DNA of 64,000 nt from CAYQTE01 sp964420285. GTDB taxonomy: Bacteria > Planctomycetota > Phycisphaerae > Tepidisphaerales > Tepidisphaeraceae. Under the pieces are notes generated by a model that ran no database searches, was not told the DNA's origin, and saw only the letters and a program-made list of their open reading frames with translations. The stretch lies in the NCBI GenBank assembly GCA_964420285.1, contig CAYQTE010000007.1, positions 1 through 64,000 on the forward strand. The letters are read 5' to 3'. A program made the translations under genes and the position numbers. This document shows positions 1-8,555 of this stretch, piece by piece. Each line of letters begins with the position of its first letter. Position 1 is the first letter of the stretch.

Positions 1-60
1 GCTCACCAGAGGCCGACGATACCAGAAACTGTGAAAAACGCGAAAACCTTGAGCGACCTT

Positions 61-290
61 CAACGGCCGAGTGTGGCCGAATTTTCTGGCGAGGGTAACT
101 CGATGCGGAGCAACCTCTTACCCCCTCCCCTTGTACTCAGGGGGAGGGTTGGGGTGGGGGCGACCGCCGCGGCGCTAGTCGGGGGCTGAGCCTTCTGGAG
201 CTGCTGGCGAAGAACCCCCACCTCGTTCCTCACCCTGAGTACAAGGGGAGGAGGAAAAGACAGGCTCCCGGAAAATTCGGCACACTCCGA
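61..290. repeat. composite palindromic element, family A (CCCTGTACTCAGGG core)
   Basis: This is a large nested inverted repeat in the gene-free start of the window. The inner arms are at about 116-160 (CCCCTTGTACTCAGGGGGAG) and 213-255 (its complement, with CTGAGTACAAGGGG). The outer arms at 71-89 (GTGTGGCCGAATTTTCTGG) and 268-285 (CCGGAAAATTCGGCACAC) also pair. No gene is visible in 1-353. Copies or relics of the same inner family occur at 17502-17618, 23225-23262, 38949-38994 and 43638-43690. Confidence 0.8.
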
Positions 291-353
291 CGGCTTGGCG
301 CTGCGGTCAAATCCCCTTGCCTTGTCGCATGGAAGAGACTAAAACTTGCGGTC

Positions 354-1412
354 ATGAGAACCACATCACTTGCCTTGACGCTTCTTATTGTTGTGATCAT
401 CGCCGCCATCGCCTATTCGCAAGCGGCCCCGCCGCCAGCGATGCCGCCCACCAAGCTTGTGGACACCTATTCGATGCCCCAGGGCTGGACGTTTCCCGCG
501 CCCGCCAAGCGCGCCGCCGAGCCGGTTGCCGATCCGCTTACCGCCGGGCCCGCCAAGGCTAATTTTACTGAGACCAATCCCAACAGCCCCGTCGTGATGG
601 GCGCCAAGCTGACGCTCATCGCCGGCGGGTTCAAGTTCACCGAGGGACCAACGTCCAACGACAAGGGCGACATCTTCTTCATCGATCAGGACAACGACCG
701 CATCATGGAATACAGTGCGGCCGGCGAGATGTCTACGTGGATGAAGCCCAGTGGCTATTCCAACGGCATGTGCTTCGACAACAAGGGCAACATCATCTCC
801 TGCGCCGACGAAATGAGCCAGCTTTGGTCGATCGCGCCGGACAAGACCGTGACCGTGCTGGTCACAGGGTATCAAGGCAAGTATCTCAACGGCCCCAACG
901 ATGTGTGGGTTCGCCCCGATGGCGGAATGTACATCACCGATCCGTTCTACAAGCGCACGTGGTGGATTCAGCGCGGCGGGAACATGGAGCAGGACAAGCA
1001 GGGCGTCTACTACCTCTCGCCCGACCACAAGACTTTGACCCGCGTTATCGATGACTTCCAGCAGCCCAACGGCATCATCGGGACTCCCGACGGGAAAATT
1101 CTCTACGTCTCCGATATCCGGGGCGGCAAGACTTTTTCCTATACGCCGCAGCCGGACGGATCATTGACCAATAAGACCCTGTTCTGCAACATCGGCTCCG
1201 ACGGCATGACCATCGACAGCGATGGCAACATCTACACCAGCGCCCAGGGCGGCCTGGAAATCACCGACAAGACCGGCAAGCTTATCGAGAAGATCCCGGT
1301 CAACGCCGCCAACTGCTGCTTCGGCGGCGCCGATGGCCATCTCCTGTTCATCACCGCCCGCACCGAGGTGTACGGCCTCCAGATGAAGACCAGTCGCGTC
1401 GGGCCGCAATAA
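354..1412 (+). CDS. SMP-30/gluconolactonase/LRE-family protein, exported
   Basis: A 352-residue protein with an N-terminal hydrophobic signal or anchor (about residues 4-22) followed by a Pro-rich linker and a six-bladed beta-propeller of the SMP-30/gluconolactonase type (about 85-350). The usual metal ligands of the family appear to be present: Glu97 in FTEGPT, Asn239 in QQPNGI and Asp283 in GSDGMTID. Members hydrolyse sugar lactones or related esters; the substrate cannot be told here. It should act outside the cytoplasm. It is followed 150 bases later by a Tat-exported oxidoreductase on the same strand, and the neighbouring fucosidase suggests a role in sugar use. No clear Shine-Dalgarno sequence supports the start, but the signal peptide begins directly at this Met. 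Confidence 0.85.
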   Translation: MRTTSLALTLLIVVIIAAIAYSQAAPPPAMPPTKLVDTYSMPQGWTFPAPAKRAAEPVADPLTAGPAKANFTETNPNSPVVMGAKLTLIAGGFKFTEGPTSNDKGDIFFIDQDNDRIMEYSAAGEMSTWMKPSGYSNGMCFDNKGNIISCADEMSQLWSIAPDKTVTVLVTGYQGKYLNGPNDVWVRPDGGMYITDPFYKRTWWIQRGGNMEQDKQGVYYLSPDHKTLTRVIDDFQQPNGIIGTPDGKILYVSDIRGGKTFSYTPQPDGSLTNKTLFCNIGSDGMTIDSDGNIYTSAQGGLEITDKTGKLIEKIPVNAANCCFGGADGHLLFITARTEVYGLQMKTSRVGPQ

Positions 1413-1565
1413 GGCGGACCGAGTCATGGCCAACTTCGCAAGCGGCCGTCTCTAATGCCACTGCGGCTGTCGTGCGCACCGGCTTTACCCGGCGGTTTCG
1501 GCAGGCCTATCATCACCGTCGGCGTTCGATCCAAGTGCGGCGGCGCGTCCATTCAGGAGCAGACC

Positions 1566-2696
1566 ATGCCCATTTCGCCCGTTTCCCGGCGGCATTTCAT
1601 CGCATCTACGGCGGCAGCCATTGGAGCGGCCTCGTTGGCGCGTTTCGGCACATCGACCTCGCTTGCGGCGGACGCGCCGACAAGCCAGCCTTCCAAGCCG
1701 CTTGGCTACGCGTTCGTCGGCATCGGCGGGCTCACGATGGGCCAGCTTCTGCCGGACATCATGAAATGCAAGTATTGCAAGCCGGTGGCGCTGGTCAGCG
1801 GCCATCCCGACAAGGCCAGGGCCCAGGCCCTGAAATATGGCATCGATCAGAAGAACATCTATAACTACGACAATTACGACTCAATCAAGGACAATCCCGA
1901 CATCGACGTCGTCTATATCGTGCTGCCCAATGGCATGCACGCCGAATACACCATCCGCGCCTTCCAGGCCGGCAAGCACGTCCTGTGCGAAAAGCCCATG
2001 GCCAACACCGTGGCCGAATGCCAGCAGATGATAGACGCCGGTAAGAAGGCCGGTAAGAAGCTGCAAATCGGCTACCGCATGCACTGGGACGCGCCGACGC
2101 TGGCCTGCATCGAGTCGCTTCGCAAGGGCGCGATTGGGAAGCTTCAGATCATCAATGCGGCCACGGGTTACGTTTCGGGCGATCCGACGCAATGGCGGCT
2201 GAACAGGAAACTCGCCGGCGGGGGATGCCTGATGGATATCGGCATCTATTCGCTCAGTGCCGCCCGCTATTTCAGCGGTGAAGAACCGACGGAAGTCGTG
2301 GCGCAGACGTATCAGGATACCAGCGATCCGAGATTCAAGGAGGTCGAGCAGCACTGCGATTTCCAGTTGAAATTCCCCAGCGGCGTGATGGCCAGTTGCA
2401 TGGGGAGTTACAATGTGGCTTTCAATCGCTACACGGTCTGGGGCAATCGCGGCTGCTGCCTGATCGACCCCGGCAGTCCCTATCACGGCGTGAAATACAG
2501 CATCGACACCGGGCGGGGTCCGGTGCCGCAGCCGGTTGCCGACGTCGATCAATTTGCCGGTGAAATGGACGGTTTCGCCCAGGCGATTGCCGGGACCGCT
2601 CCGTTCAAAGCCCCCGGCGAAGAGGGATTGCAGGATATGCGCATCATCGAAGCGATCTACAAATCAGCCCAGACCGGGCAGGCGGTCAAGCTCTGA
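1566..2696 (+). CDS. Gfo/Idh/MocA-family oxidoreductase with Tat signal
   Basis: A 376-residue NAD(P)-dependent sugar oxidoreductase. I chose the ATG at 1566 rather than the upstream in-frame ATG at 1455 because AGGAG (1555-1559) precedes it and the protein then opens with a twin-arginine leader (SRRHFIAST, residues 7-15). The Rossmann fold starts at about residue 48 (YAFVGIGG), and the family signature LCEKPMANT has EKP at 142-144. The C-terminal alpha/beta domain follows. Such Tat-exported members are very abundant in planctomycetes and are thought to oxidise sugars in the periplasm; the substrate is unknown. A strong inverted repeat lies just after the gene, between it and the convergent gene. 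Confidence 0.88.
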   Translation: MPISPVSRRHFIASTAAAIGAASLARFGTSTSLAADAPTSQPSKPLGYAFVGIGGLTMGQLLPDIMKCKYCKPVALVSGHPDKARAQALKYGIDQKNIYNYDNYDSIKDNPDIDVVYIVLPNGMHAEYTIRAFQAGKHVLCEKPMANTVAECQQMIDAGKKAGKKLQIGYRMHWDAPTLACIESLRKGAIGKLQIINAATGYVSGDPTQWRLNRKLAGGGCLMDIGIYSLSAARYFSGEEPTEVVAQTYQDTSDPRFKEVEQHCDFQLKFPSGVMASCMGSYNVAFNRYTVWGNRGCCLIDPGSPYHGVKYSIDTGRGPVPQPVADVDQFAGEMDGFAQAIAGTAPFKAPGEEGLQDMRIIEAIYKSAQTGQAVKL

Positions 2697-2737
2697 GGCA
2701 AGGGTTGCGGGGGCGGTTTCGACTCAAATAAATCGAT

Positions 2738-2817
2738 CAAACCGCCAAGCACGCCAAGAGCGCCAAGAAGACAATTATTGAATTTCCCTTGGCGTTCTTG
2801 GCGCACTTGGCGGTTTG
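2738..2817. repeat. near-perfect 30-bp inverted repeat, family C (CGCCAAG units)
   Basis: The arms at 2738-2767 and 2788-2817 are complementary at nearly every position and are built from repeated CGCCAAG words (ACCGCCAAGCACGCCAAGAG and its complement), with a 20-base AT-rich loop. It sits between two convergent genes and is followed by a T-run on the + strand (2820-2826), so it may end transcription from both sides. A single-arm relic is at about 42968-43010. Confidence 0.85.
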
Positions 2818-2873
2818 AATTCTTTTTGTCGCCGGCGCTACTGCGGATTTCCCGATGGCGAAGCACAAGAACA

Positions 2874-3440
2874 TCACGCCAGATCATCGCCGCGCCGCCG
2901 CATCAGCCGCGTGAGGGCGTATGTGCAGCAGCCCGCGCCCAGCAGGAATGACACGGCTGCCGTGTCGCGAATCATCGAGAACGTGTACACCTGCGATTCT
3001 GCGTATGTTGGCATCTGCCCGAAGCTGGAGCGCAGGGTTTCAAGGTCACGAGCGTAACGAGTCTGCTGGCGCACGTAGTTCAGGTGTGACATAACGATAA
3101 CTGGTATGTAAATCGCGAGGCTCGCCAGAAGAAAAAGCAGCGCCGCCTTTGGCCGCAGTCGCCTCGCGGAGAGTTTTCCGAACGACCCCCAGAACAGCAG
3201 CACGCCGGCGCCGATCAACCCCCATCCAGGGATCGTCAGGTCGCCGAGTGACATTGTGCCAAGGGTGATCGACCAAAGTGCCGCGAGGATCGCCAAGCCG
3301 ATGAGCAGCACCGCAAACCATGGATGCGGTTGTAGTCGTGGACTCGGGTATGCGCCGAGATGTATGGCGTAGTCGAGCTTGGCCAGCGGCCGCTGGGGCG
3401 TTTGAGGGGGCATTTTCTGGTTGGAGTGCTCATTTGGCAT
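2874..3440 (-). CDS. hypothetical membrane protein, four TM segments
   Basis: I do not recognise this 188-residue protein. It has a soluble Pro/Gln-rich N-terminus (1-40) and about four hydrophobic segments: FAVLLIGLAILAALW, a Gly-rich segment around WGLIGAGVLLFWG, ALLFLLASLAIYIPVIV, and a final one around AAVSFLLGAGCCTYAL. It ends in a basic tail (RLMRRRG). The start has AGGACG a few bases upstream on the minus strand. It lies 21 bases downstream of the fucosidase gene on the same strand, so the two are probably co-transcribed. Confidence 0.7.
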   Translation of the reverse strand: MPNEHSNQKMPPQTPQRPLAKLDYAIHLGAYPSPRLQPHPWFAVLLIGLAILAALWSITLGTMSLGDLTIPGWGLIGAGVLLFWGSFGKLSARRLRPKAALLFLLASLAIYIPVIVMSHLNYVRQQTRYARDLETLRSSFGQMPTYAESQVYTFSMIRDTAAVSFLLGAGCCTYALTRLMRRRGDDLA

Positions 3441-3461
3441 GAGACGTCCTCCCCACGCACG

Positions 3462-5096
3462 CTACTGCGGATTGCCCGACGGCGTCGTTGTCGGCCCGTT
3501 TGTTTTCAGCCCCGAAATCTTCAGCGTGTATGCGTAATTGCACGGCGCCTTGGCGGGCAATTGCACCGTCAAGCCGTTCGCACCCTGCGTGAATGTCAAT
3601 GCGCCGGCATCGCCCAGCATCGTGACGGCCGTTACTTTGCCGTCCACCGAGCCGGTTGCCAGCGATTGCACCGTCACCGACGCGCCCGGCCACTGGCCGA
3701 CGATGATCGCGTAGAGGTTGTCGCCCTTAACGGTGAAGCGGATGTTCGTCCCGCCGCGCTGCGTGCTGTCGGCGAACTTGACCCAATTGTGGGTTCCGTA
3801 GATCGCTTCGCCGTTGACGCCGAGCCACTCGCCTACGCCAAGCAATGTCGTCTGCTGCGCCTGCGGAATCGTCCCATCCGCCATCGGCGAGATGTTGAGC
3901 AGCAGATTCCCGTTCTGACTGGCAACATTCACCAGCCGGCCAACGATTGACCCGGCATTGGCGATCGACATCCCCGTTGTGTAGCCCCAGGTCGAGCCGA
4001 TGGGATCATCCACCTGCCACGACCCCGGCCGGATGCCGGCGGGGGATCGAGACCCGATCTTCTCAAAGTCGATGATCGAGCCGATGGTGTGCAGATTGTC
4101 ACTGGCCGGTGCGTAGGCGGCTTTCTTGGTCGAGATGGAGACCTGCTTGCCCCAGCTTGCGGCGCGGTTGTAATAGTAGGCCGCCACCCACAGCTTCAGC
4201 GGGTCGAGATAGCGCATGTCGACGCCGTTGTCGAACCACAGCATGTCCGGCTGATATTTGTCGATCAGTTCCTCGTTGCGCTGCACCCAATTGACCAGGA
4301 ATTTTTCGCAGGCCGCATCGCTGCGATCGGCCACGCAATAGAAATCCGCCCACTTGGGATCGTACACATCGGCGTTGGCCGCCTTGAGCCGGGCCTCCAG
4401 TTGCGCATTGATCTTCACGAACTGAAACGCCTCGATGCCGTGATTGGATACGCCGAATTTCAAACCGTGGGCGCGGACGGCCTTGCTGAGATCGCCGATG
4501 AGATCGCGATGCGGGCCCATCTTGACGGCGTTGTAGGGATTGAACTGCGAATCCCAAAGCGAGAAATTATCATGATGCTGGGCGGTGGGAACCACGTATT
4601 TCGCCCCGGATTTCTCAAACAAAGTGGCCCACGCCTCGGGATCGAATTTCGCCTGCGTGAACATGGGGATGAAATCCTTGTACCCGAACTTCTCCGGCGG
4701 GCCCCATGTCGCCGTGTGGTAACTGAGTCCCGCTCCATACATGAACTGCTTGTACCATTCATTGTGGTACGCCGGCACCGAATAGACGCCCCAGTGCATG
4801 AAAATGCCGAATTTCGCATCGTTGAACCAGGCCGGGACGCGATAGCCGGCTTCCAGCGATTTCCAGTCCGCCGTGAATGGCCCGGCGGGAATCTTGTCGG
4901 TGATCTTATCGACGGCCGCCTGGACGACTTCCGGCCGCGTCTCGGGCGCCATGTCAAATCCCGTCGGGGCGTTGCCGCCGGAAGCCAGCACATTGGCCTG
5001 CGAGCCAGCGGCCTGTCCGTATGACCTGGCGGACCCGGCCAGGCCGGTGAAGACGGCGACAGAGGCCAGCAAGATAATTGCAATCGAACGGTGCAT
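3462..5096 (-). CDS. alpha-L-fucosidase, glycoside hydrolase family 29
   Basis: A 544-residue exported GH29 enzyme, removing alpha-linked L-fucose from glycans. I chose the ATG at 5096 over longer in-frame starts because ACAGGAGATC lies 6-8 bases upstream and the protein then begins with a signal peptide (residues 1-28). The (beta/alpha)8 domain has the family marks: FGIFMHWGVYSVP with HWG at 101-103, QHHDNFSLW at 173-181, and the nucleophile Asp289 in DMLWFDNG. Family members usually carry KHHDGF where this one has QHHDNF, so substrate preference may differ. The C-terminal part (about 430-544) is a beta-sandwich. The oxidoreductase gene at 5250 is divergent. Confidence 0.93.
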   Translation of the reverse strand: MHRSIAIILLASVAVFTGLAGSARSYGQAAGSQANVLASGGNAPTGFDMAPETRPEVVQAAVDKITDKIPAGPFTADWKSLEAGYRVPAWFNDAKFGIFMHWGVYSVPAYHNEWYKQFMYGAGLSYHTATWGPPEKFGYKDFIPMFTQAKFDPEAWATLFEKSGAKYVVPTAQHHDNFSLWDSQFNPYNAVKMGPHRDLIGDLSKAVRAHGLKFGVSNHGIEAFQFVKINAQLEARLKAANADVYDPKWADFYCVADRSDAACEKFLVNWVQRNEELIDKYQPDMLWFDNGVDMRYLDPLKLWVAAYYYNRAASWGKQVSISTKKAAYAPASDNLHTIGSIIDFEKIGSRSPAGIRPGSWQVDDPIGSTWGYTTGMSIANAGSIVGRLVNVASQNGNLLLNISPMADGTIPQAQQTTLLGVGEWLGVNGEAIYGTHNWVKFADSTQRGGTNIRFTVKGDNLYAIIVGQWPGASVTVQSLATGSVDGKVTAVTMLGDAGALTFTQGANGLTVQLPAKAPCNYAYTLKISGLKTNGPTTTPSGNPQ

Positions 5097-5249
5097 GAAC
5101 GATCTCCTGTTGTTCATCAGAGAATAGACAATTCGCCACGGATTTGAAAGCAAAATGGTTTGGCGAATCCCGATCCCACGCTATGATTTCTGCTGGCGTC
5201 TCATATTCGACCGGATCGACACGTAATGCCTTGCCGAGGCCACAGGAAA

Positions 5250-6740
5250 ATGAAGAAAGCTCAAGCACCCCTCACGCGGCGGAGTTTTATCAAGCGTTCG
5301 GCTACGGCGGCGGCCGTGCTGGGTTTGTCACGCATGACGGCCCGCTCCTACAGCCAGGTTGTCGGCGCCAACGACACGATCCGTCTTGCTGTCGTCGGCT
5401 GCGGCGACTGCGGCCGGGCCCATGTTGATGAATTCATGGCCCAAACCGGCGTGCGCATCGTGGCCCTGTGCGATGTGGATTCGGCTCAGTTGGATTTGCG
5501 CATGGCGCAGATCACCGGGAATCGCCGAGGCGGGCCCCAGGCGGCGGTGGACCGCTACGCCGACTATCGCAAACTGATCGAGAGCAAGGAACTCGACGCG
5601 GTCTATGTTTCCACGCCCAACCACTGGCACGCGCTGATGACCGTCTGGGGATGCCAGGCCGGCAAGGATGTCTACATCGAGAAGCCGACCTGCCATGAAA
5701 TCTGGGAAGGCCAGCAAGCCTTGGCGGCCAGCCGCAAATATAACCGTATCGTCCAGGCCGGGACGCAATGGCGCTCGATGCCCAACGTGTTCGAAGCGTT
5801 CGAGTGGGCCAAGGCCGGAAATCTCGGCAAGATCCAGATCGCCCGCGGGTTCTGCTACAAACGGCGTGTCAGCATCGGCAAGACCACCGGCCCGCAGCCG
5901 GTTCCGGCCACGGTCGATTACGATCTCTGGTGCGGCCCCGCGCCGGCCGATCCGCTTCGGCGCACCAAGCTGCATTACGATTTCCACTGGGTTTGGCCGA
6001 CGGGCAATGGCGACATCGGCAATCAGGGCGCCCATCAGATGGACCTGGCGCGCTGGGCGCTCGGCAAGCAGTCGGTCGCCCCAACCGCCATTACCGTCGG
6101 CGGCCGGTTTGGCTATATCGACGATGGTGAAACCCCCAACACGCTGATGGCCGTGCATGATTACGGCGATGCGATGATCATCTTTGAGGTCCGCGGCCTG
6201 CCCGCCAATGGCACGGGCAACGCGATGGACCAGTACAAGGGCGTCGACATCGGCAATGTCCTGGAATGCGAAGGCGGATACGTCACCATCACCGAAAAGC
6301 TCTGCGCCGCGCACGACAAGACCGGCAAAGTCATTCAACAATTCACCGGCAGCAACGTCACGCGCGATAAGAGCCACACCGCCAACTTCCTCAATGCCAT
6401 GCGGACCCGCAAACGCGAGGATCAGAACGGCGAACTGCTGGAAGGTCACCTGTCCAGTTCGCTGTCGCACATCAGCAACATCTCCTATCGCCTGGGCAAG
6501 CAGGCCGATCCGGATGCCATCAAGGCCGCCATCGGCAAGGACCCCGCGATCCAGGAGGCATTCGCCCGACTCCAGTCGCATCTGGCGATCAACAACATCA
6601 AGTTCGACACCGACAAGGCCATTCTCGGAGTGCCGCTGAAGATCAAGACCGACACCATGAAATTCGTGGACAACCCCGACGCCGATGCACTCCTGACCCG
6701 AAAATACCGGGCGCCGTTTGTCGTGCCGGAGAGCGTTTAG
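5250..6740 (+). CDS. Gfo/Idh/MocA-family oxidoreductase with Tat signal
   Basis: A 496-residue Tat-exported oxidoreductase. The twin-arginine leader TRRSFIKRSATAAAVLG lies at 9-25, then a Rossmann fold (IRLAVVGCGDCGRAHV from about 45) and the EKP signature in VYIEKPTCHE (EKP 144-146). STPNHWHA at 121-128 is the conserved segment typical of the longer planctomycete and Bacteroidetes members. The start at 5250 is preceded by ACAGGAAA; an in-frame ATG at 5226 lacks a ribosome site. It is divergent from the fucosidase gene, with about 150 bases between them that must hold both promoters. A role in oxidising a sugar released from glycans is an inference. Confidence 0.88.
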   Translation: MKKAQAPLTRRSFIKRSATAAAVLGLSRMTARSYSQVVGANDTIRLAVVGCGDCGRAHVDEFMAQTGVRIVALCDVDSAQLDLRMAQITGNRRGGPQAAVDRYADYRKLIESKELDAVYVSTPNHWHALMTVWGCQAGKDVYIEKPTCHEIWEGQQALAASRKYNRIVQAGTQWRSMPNVFEAFEWAKAGNLGKIQIARGFCYKRRVSIGKTTGPQPVPATVDYDLWCGPAPADPLRRTKLHYDFHWVWPTGNGDIGNQGAHQMDLARWALGKQSVAPTAITVGGRFGYIDDGETPNTLMAVHDYGDAMIIFEVRGLPANGTGNAMDQYKGVDIGNVLECEGGYVTITEKLCAAHDKTGKVIQQFTGSNVTRDKSHTANFLNAMRTRKREDQNGELLEGHLSSSLSHISNISYRLGKQADPDAIKAAIGKDPAIQEAFARLQSHLAINNIKFDTDKAILGVPLKIKTDTMKFVDNPDADALLTRKYRAPFVVPESV

Positions 6741-6775
6741 GCCGGACCGAACGTCCCCGGCGACCAAAAGTCCCT

Positions 6776-7285
6776 ATGACCACGACACCATCAACGGAAC
6801 AGCGAATAAGTCGCGCGCTCCGATCGATTCTCGAACCCATCGCCTTGGGAACCGACTTTCCGGAATCGCCGGAGCTTCGCGACGTTCTCAACGGTCTTGA
6901 GTTTTTCCTGCCGCCGACTCTTGCCGAGATATACCCATACTGGAAAGGCGAGAGCCTGGATGGTTTCTATCTTTCCGAGGCGCGCAAGACGCATGAGCGA
7001 AGCGCGTGGCTAAGAGGCGTTGGCGTCCTGATTTCGGATCAAACCTTGACGCCCGTTGATGTTTGTCTGAGGGTTTCGGCCTCCGAGGATGAGATCGAGT
7101 GGATGGAATGCAGGCTCGGTGAGCGAGGCGACGGCAAAGGCGGGATGCAACGGATCTCCTATTCGGACTGGCAAGGTCACTCATTTCGCGTCTTGCGCCA
7201 CGCATCGCAGGTGACCGATTTTGTTTACAAGATCACGTTTGGCGATGATGCCGCGAGACGAGGCGTTGGGTTGCCAACTCGATAG
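6776..7285 (+). CDS. hypothetical protein
   Basis: A 169-residue soluble protein that I cannot assign. It has no signal peptide or membrane segment. The N-terminal third looks helical (RISRALRSILEPIAL), the middle contains an acidic stretch (VSASEDEIEWMECRLGE) and the C-terminus is beta-rich (SFRVLRHASQVTDFVYKITF). It lies 35 bases after the oxidoreductase. The last residues RRGVGLPTR run close to a palindromic repeat that begins 6 bases after the stop. Coding support is the absence of a better frame plus planctomycete-like codon use; the function is unknown. Confidence 0.6.
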   Translation: MTTTPSTEQRISRALRSILEPIALGTDFPESPELRDVLNGLEFFLPPTLAEIYPYWKGESLDGFYLSEARKTHERSAWLRGVGVLISDQTLTPVDVCLRVSASEDEIEWMECRLGERGDGKGGMQRISYSDWQGHSFRVLRHASQVTDFVYKITFGDDAARRGVGLPTR

Positions 7286-7290
7286 GCTTC

Positions 7291-7356
7291 GTAGGGTCCG
7301 CACCGCGGACCACTGCCATTGCCGCCGAAGAATGCGGTCCGCAGTGCGGACCCTAC
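7291..7356. repeat. 21-bp inverted repeat, family F (GTAGGGTCCGC)
   Basis: The arms GTAGGGTCCGCACCGCGGACC split as 7291-7311 and 7336-7356, with one mismatch and a 24-base loop. The element lies between two convergent genes and could act as a bidirectional terminator. Each arm itself contains a short GGTCCGC/GCGGACC palindrome. Confidence 0.85.
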
Positions 7357-7379
7357 ACTACTGTTGGCGAGCGGCCGCG

Positions 7380-8135
7380 TTAAGTCACAGATGTATTACT
7401 CCAATCCCCCGCGCGGCTCGGCCGCGGCGTCGATCGCGCCAGCAGATACAGGTTCACATCGCCCAGCACCTTCGGCCCAAACAGCAGCCTGAACGGCCAC
7501 CAGATCGGCGCCAGGCACGCCATTTTCAGCGGGCCGAAGAACGTGCCGGCCGTCGTGAATCCGATGACGCGCAGTCCGATTTCCGCCGCCATATTGCGCA
7601 ACTGCACATCCGGCAGGGGCGATACGTGATGGTTGTGCCGGTATTGCAAATCGTCGAAATTGCGCAGCGTGCCAGTCAGGAGAAATTTGATCCGCCCAAC
7701 CCATTCCGCGACGTTCGGCGTGGATAGCAGCAGCACTCCATCGTCCGTCAGAAGCTCCCGCGCCTGCAAGAGAAAATGTCGCGGCGAATCGAGATGCTCG
7801 ATGATCTCGATGGCCGTCACCAACCCAAACCGCCGCTCGATTTTCGCCGCGAAATCCGTATTCAAGTCGATCCCCAGCGGCACGACCCCCGGCAGGCCAA
7901 ATTTCCCGCGATCCAGTTCCACGGCCGTGACGTCGCCGAAACCCGCGTCAATCAGCCGGGCCAGGAGCGCGCCGGACCCCGATGCCAGGTCCAGAACCGC
8001 CCCGGGGTAAGCATTCGATTCGCGCAACAGCTTCATCGCCGCTTCGTGAGTCCCCGGCGCGCAGCGCATCGCCAGTCCCTGGTAGGTGTCCAGCGGCCGG
8101 CGCCAAAGCGATCGCGGCGAAGCAGCGTCTGGCAT
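7380..8135 (-). CDS. class I SAM-dependent methyltransferase
   Basis: A 251-residue methyltransferase. The SAM-binding motif I is VLDLASGSGALLARL (about 48-62); motif II region VTAVELDRG follows, and VTAIEIIEHLDSPRHFL (about 105-120) is typical of the Methyltransf_11/23 group, including UbiG- and MetW-like proteins. STPNVAEWVGRIKFLLTG resembles enzymes that act on lipids or glycans. The C-terminal part (FGPLKMACLAPIWWPFRLLFGP) is hydrophobic and may touch the membrane. The substrate is unknown. Confidence 0.8.
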   Translation of the reverse strand: MPDAASPRSLWRRPLDTYQGLAMRCAPGTHEAAMKLLRESNAYPGAVLDLASGSGALLARLIDAGFGDVTAVELDRGKFGLPGVVPLGIDLNTDFAAKIERRFGLVTAIEIIEHLDSPRHFLLQARELLTDDGVLLLSTPNVAEWVGRIKFLLTGTLRNFDDLQYRHNHHVSPLPDVQLRNMAAEIGLRVIGFTTAGTFFGPLKMACLAPIWWPFRLLFGPKVLGDVNLYLLARSTPRPSRAGDWSNTSVT

Positions 8136-8183
8136 GATCTAGAATCCAATCCGAGAAAGCACGTGCGCAATAATAAGTGAAAT

Positions 8184-8357
8184 CTCGCCGCGGAGGAAAC
8201 GGCGGACCGCGGAGGCAAACACATGGTTGGGCTTCTCTTCCGTGCCCCTGAGTTTCCCGGCGCGAAAACGAGATGAATCAACCGCGGATGAACGCTGATA
8301 AACGCAGATAGATCCAGATCTGGTCTTATCCGCGTTCATCGGAGTTCATCTGCGGTT
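8184..8357. repeat. repeat-rich intergenic stretch: family E relic and family D hairpin
   Basis: At 8184-8215 there is a relic built of CCGCGGAGG words. At 8280-8357 there is a hairpin whose arms (ACCGCGGATGAACGCTGATA / complement) are about 32 bases each. It belongs to the same family as 40354-40424 (ACCACGGATGGGCACGGAT). The stretch separates the divergent methyltransferase and scpB genes; I see no gene between 8136 and 8555. Confidence 0.75.
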
Positions 8358-8555
8358 CCATCGCAAACTGTGCGTCTTCATTCGCTCGGGGCGAGCGGCC
8401 CGGTCGTGCTCACTCCGCGGTGAGTTCCGCTTTGCCGCAGTGTCAAAATCCGCTTTGTCCACTTGCCCCCGACGCCTCCGGCCGGTATCAACAGAATCGT
8501 TGCATCGCCCGGGCGACTGTGGCCGATAATGTTCACGAGGCCCTGGAGACGCGCG

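Noticed and set aside
5328..6767. A 479-codon open frame on the minus strand opposite the Tat oxidoreductase.
   Set aside because: It mirrors a clear gene, has no family motif and arises from the high GC content and codon bias of the + strand gene. The same applies to the long minus-strand frames at 35029-36630 and 45322-46668.
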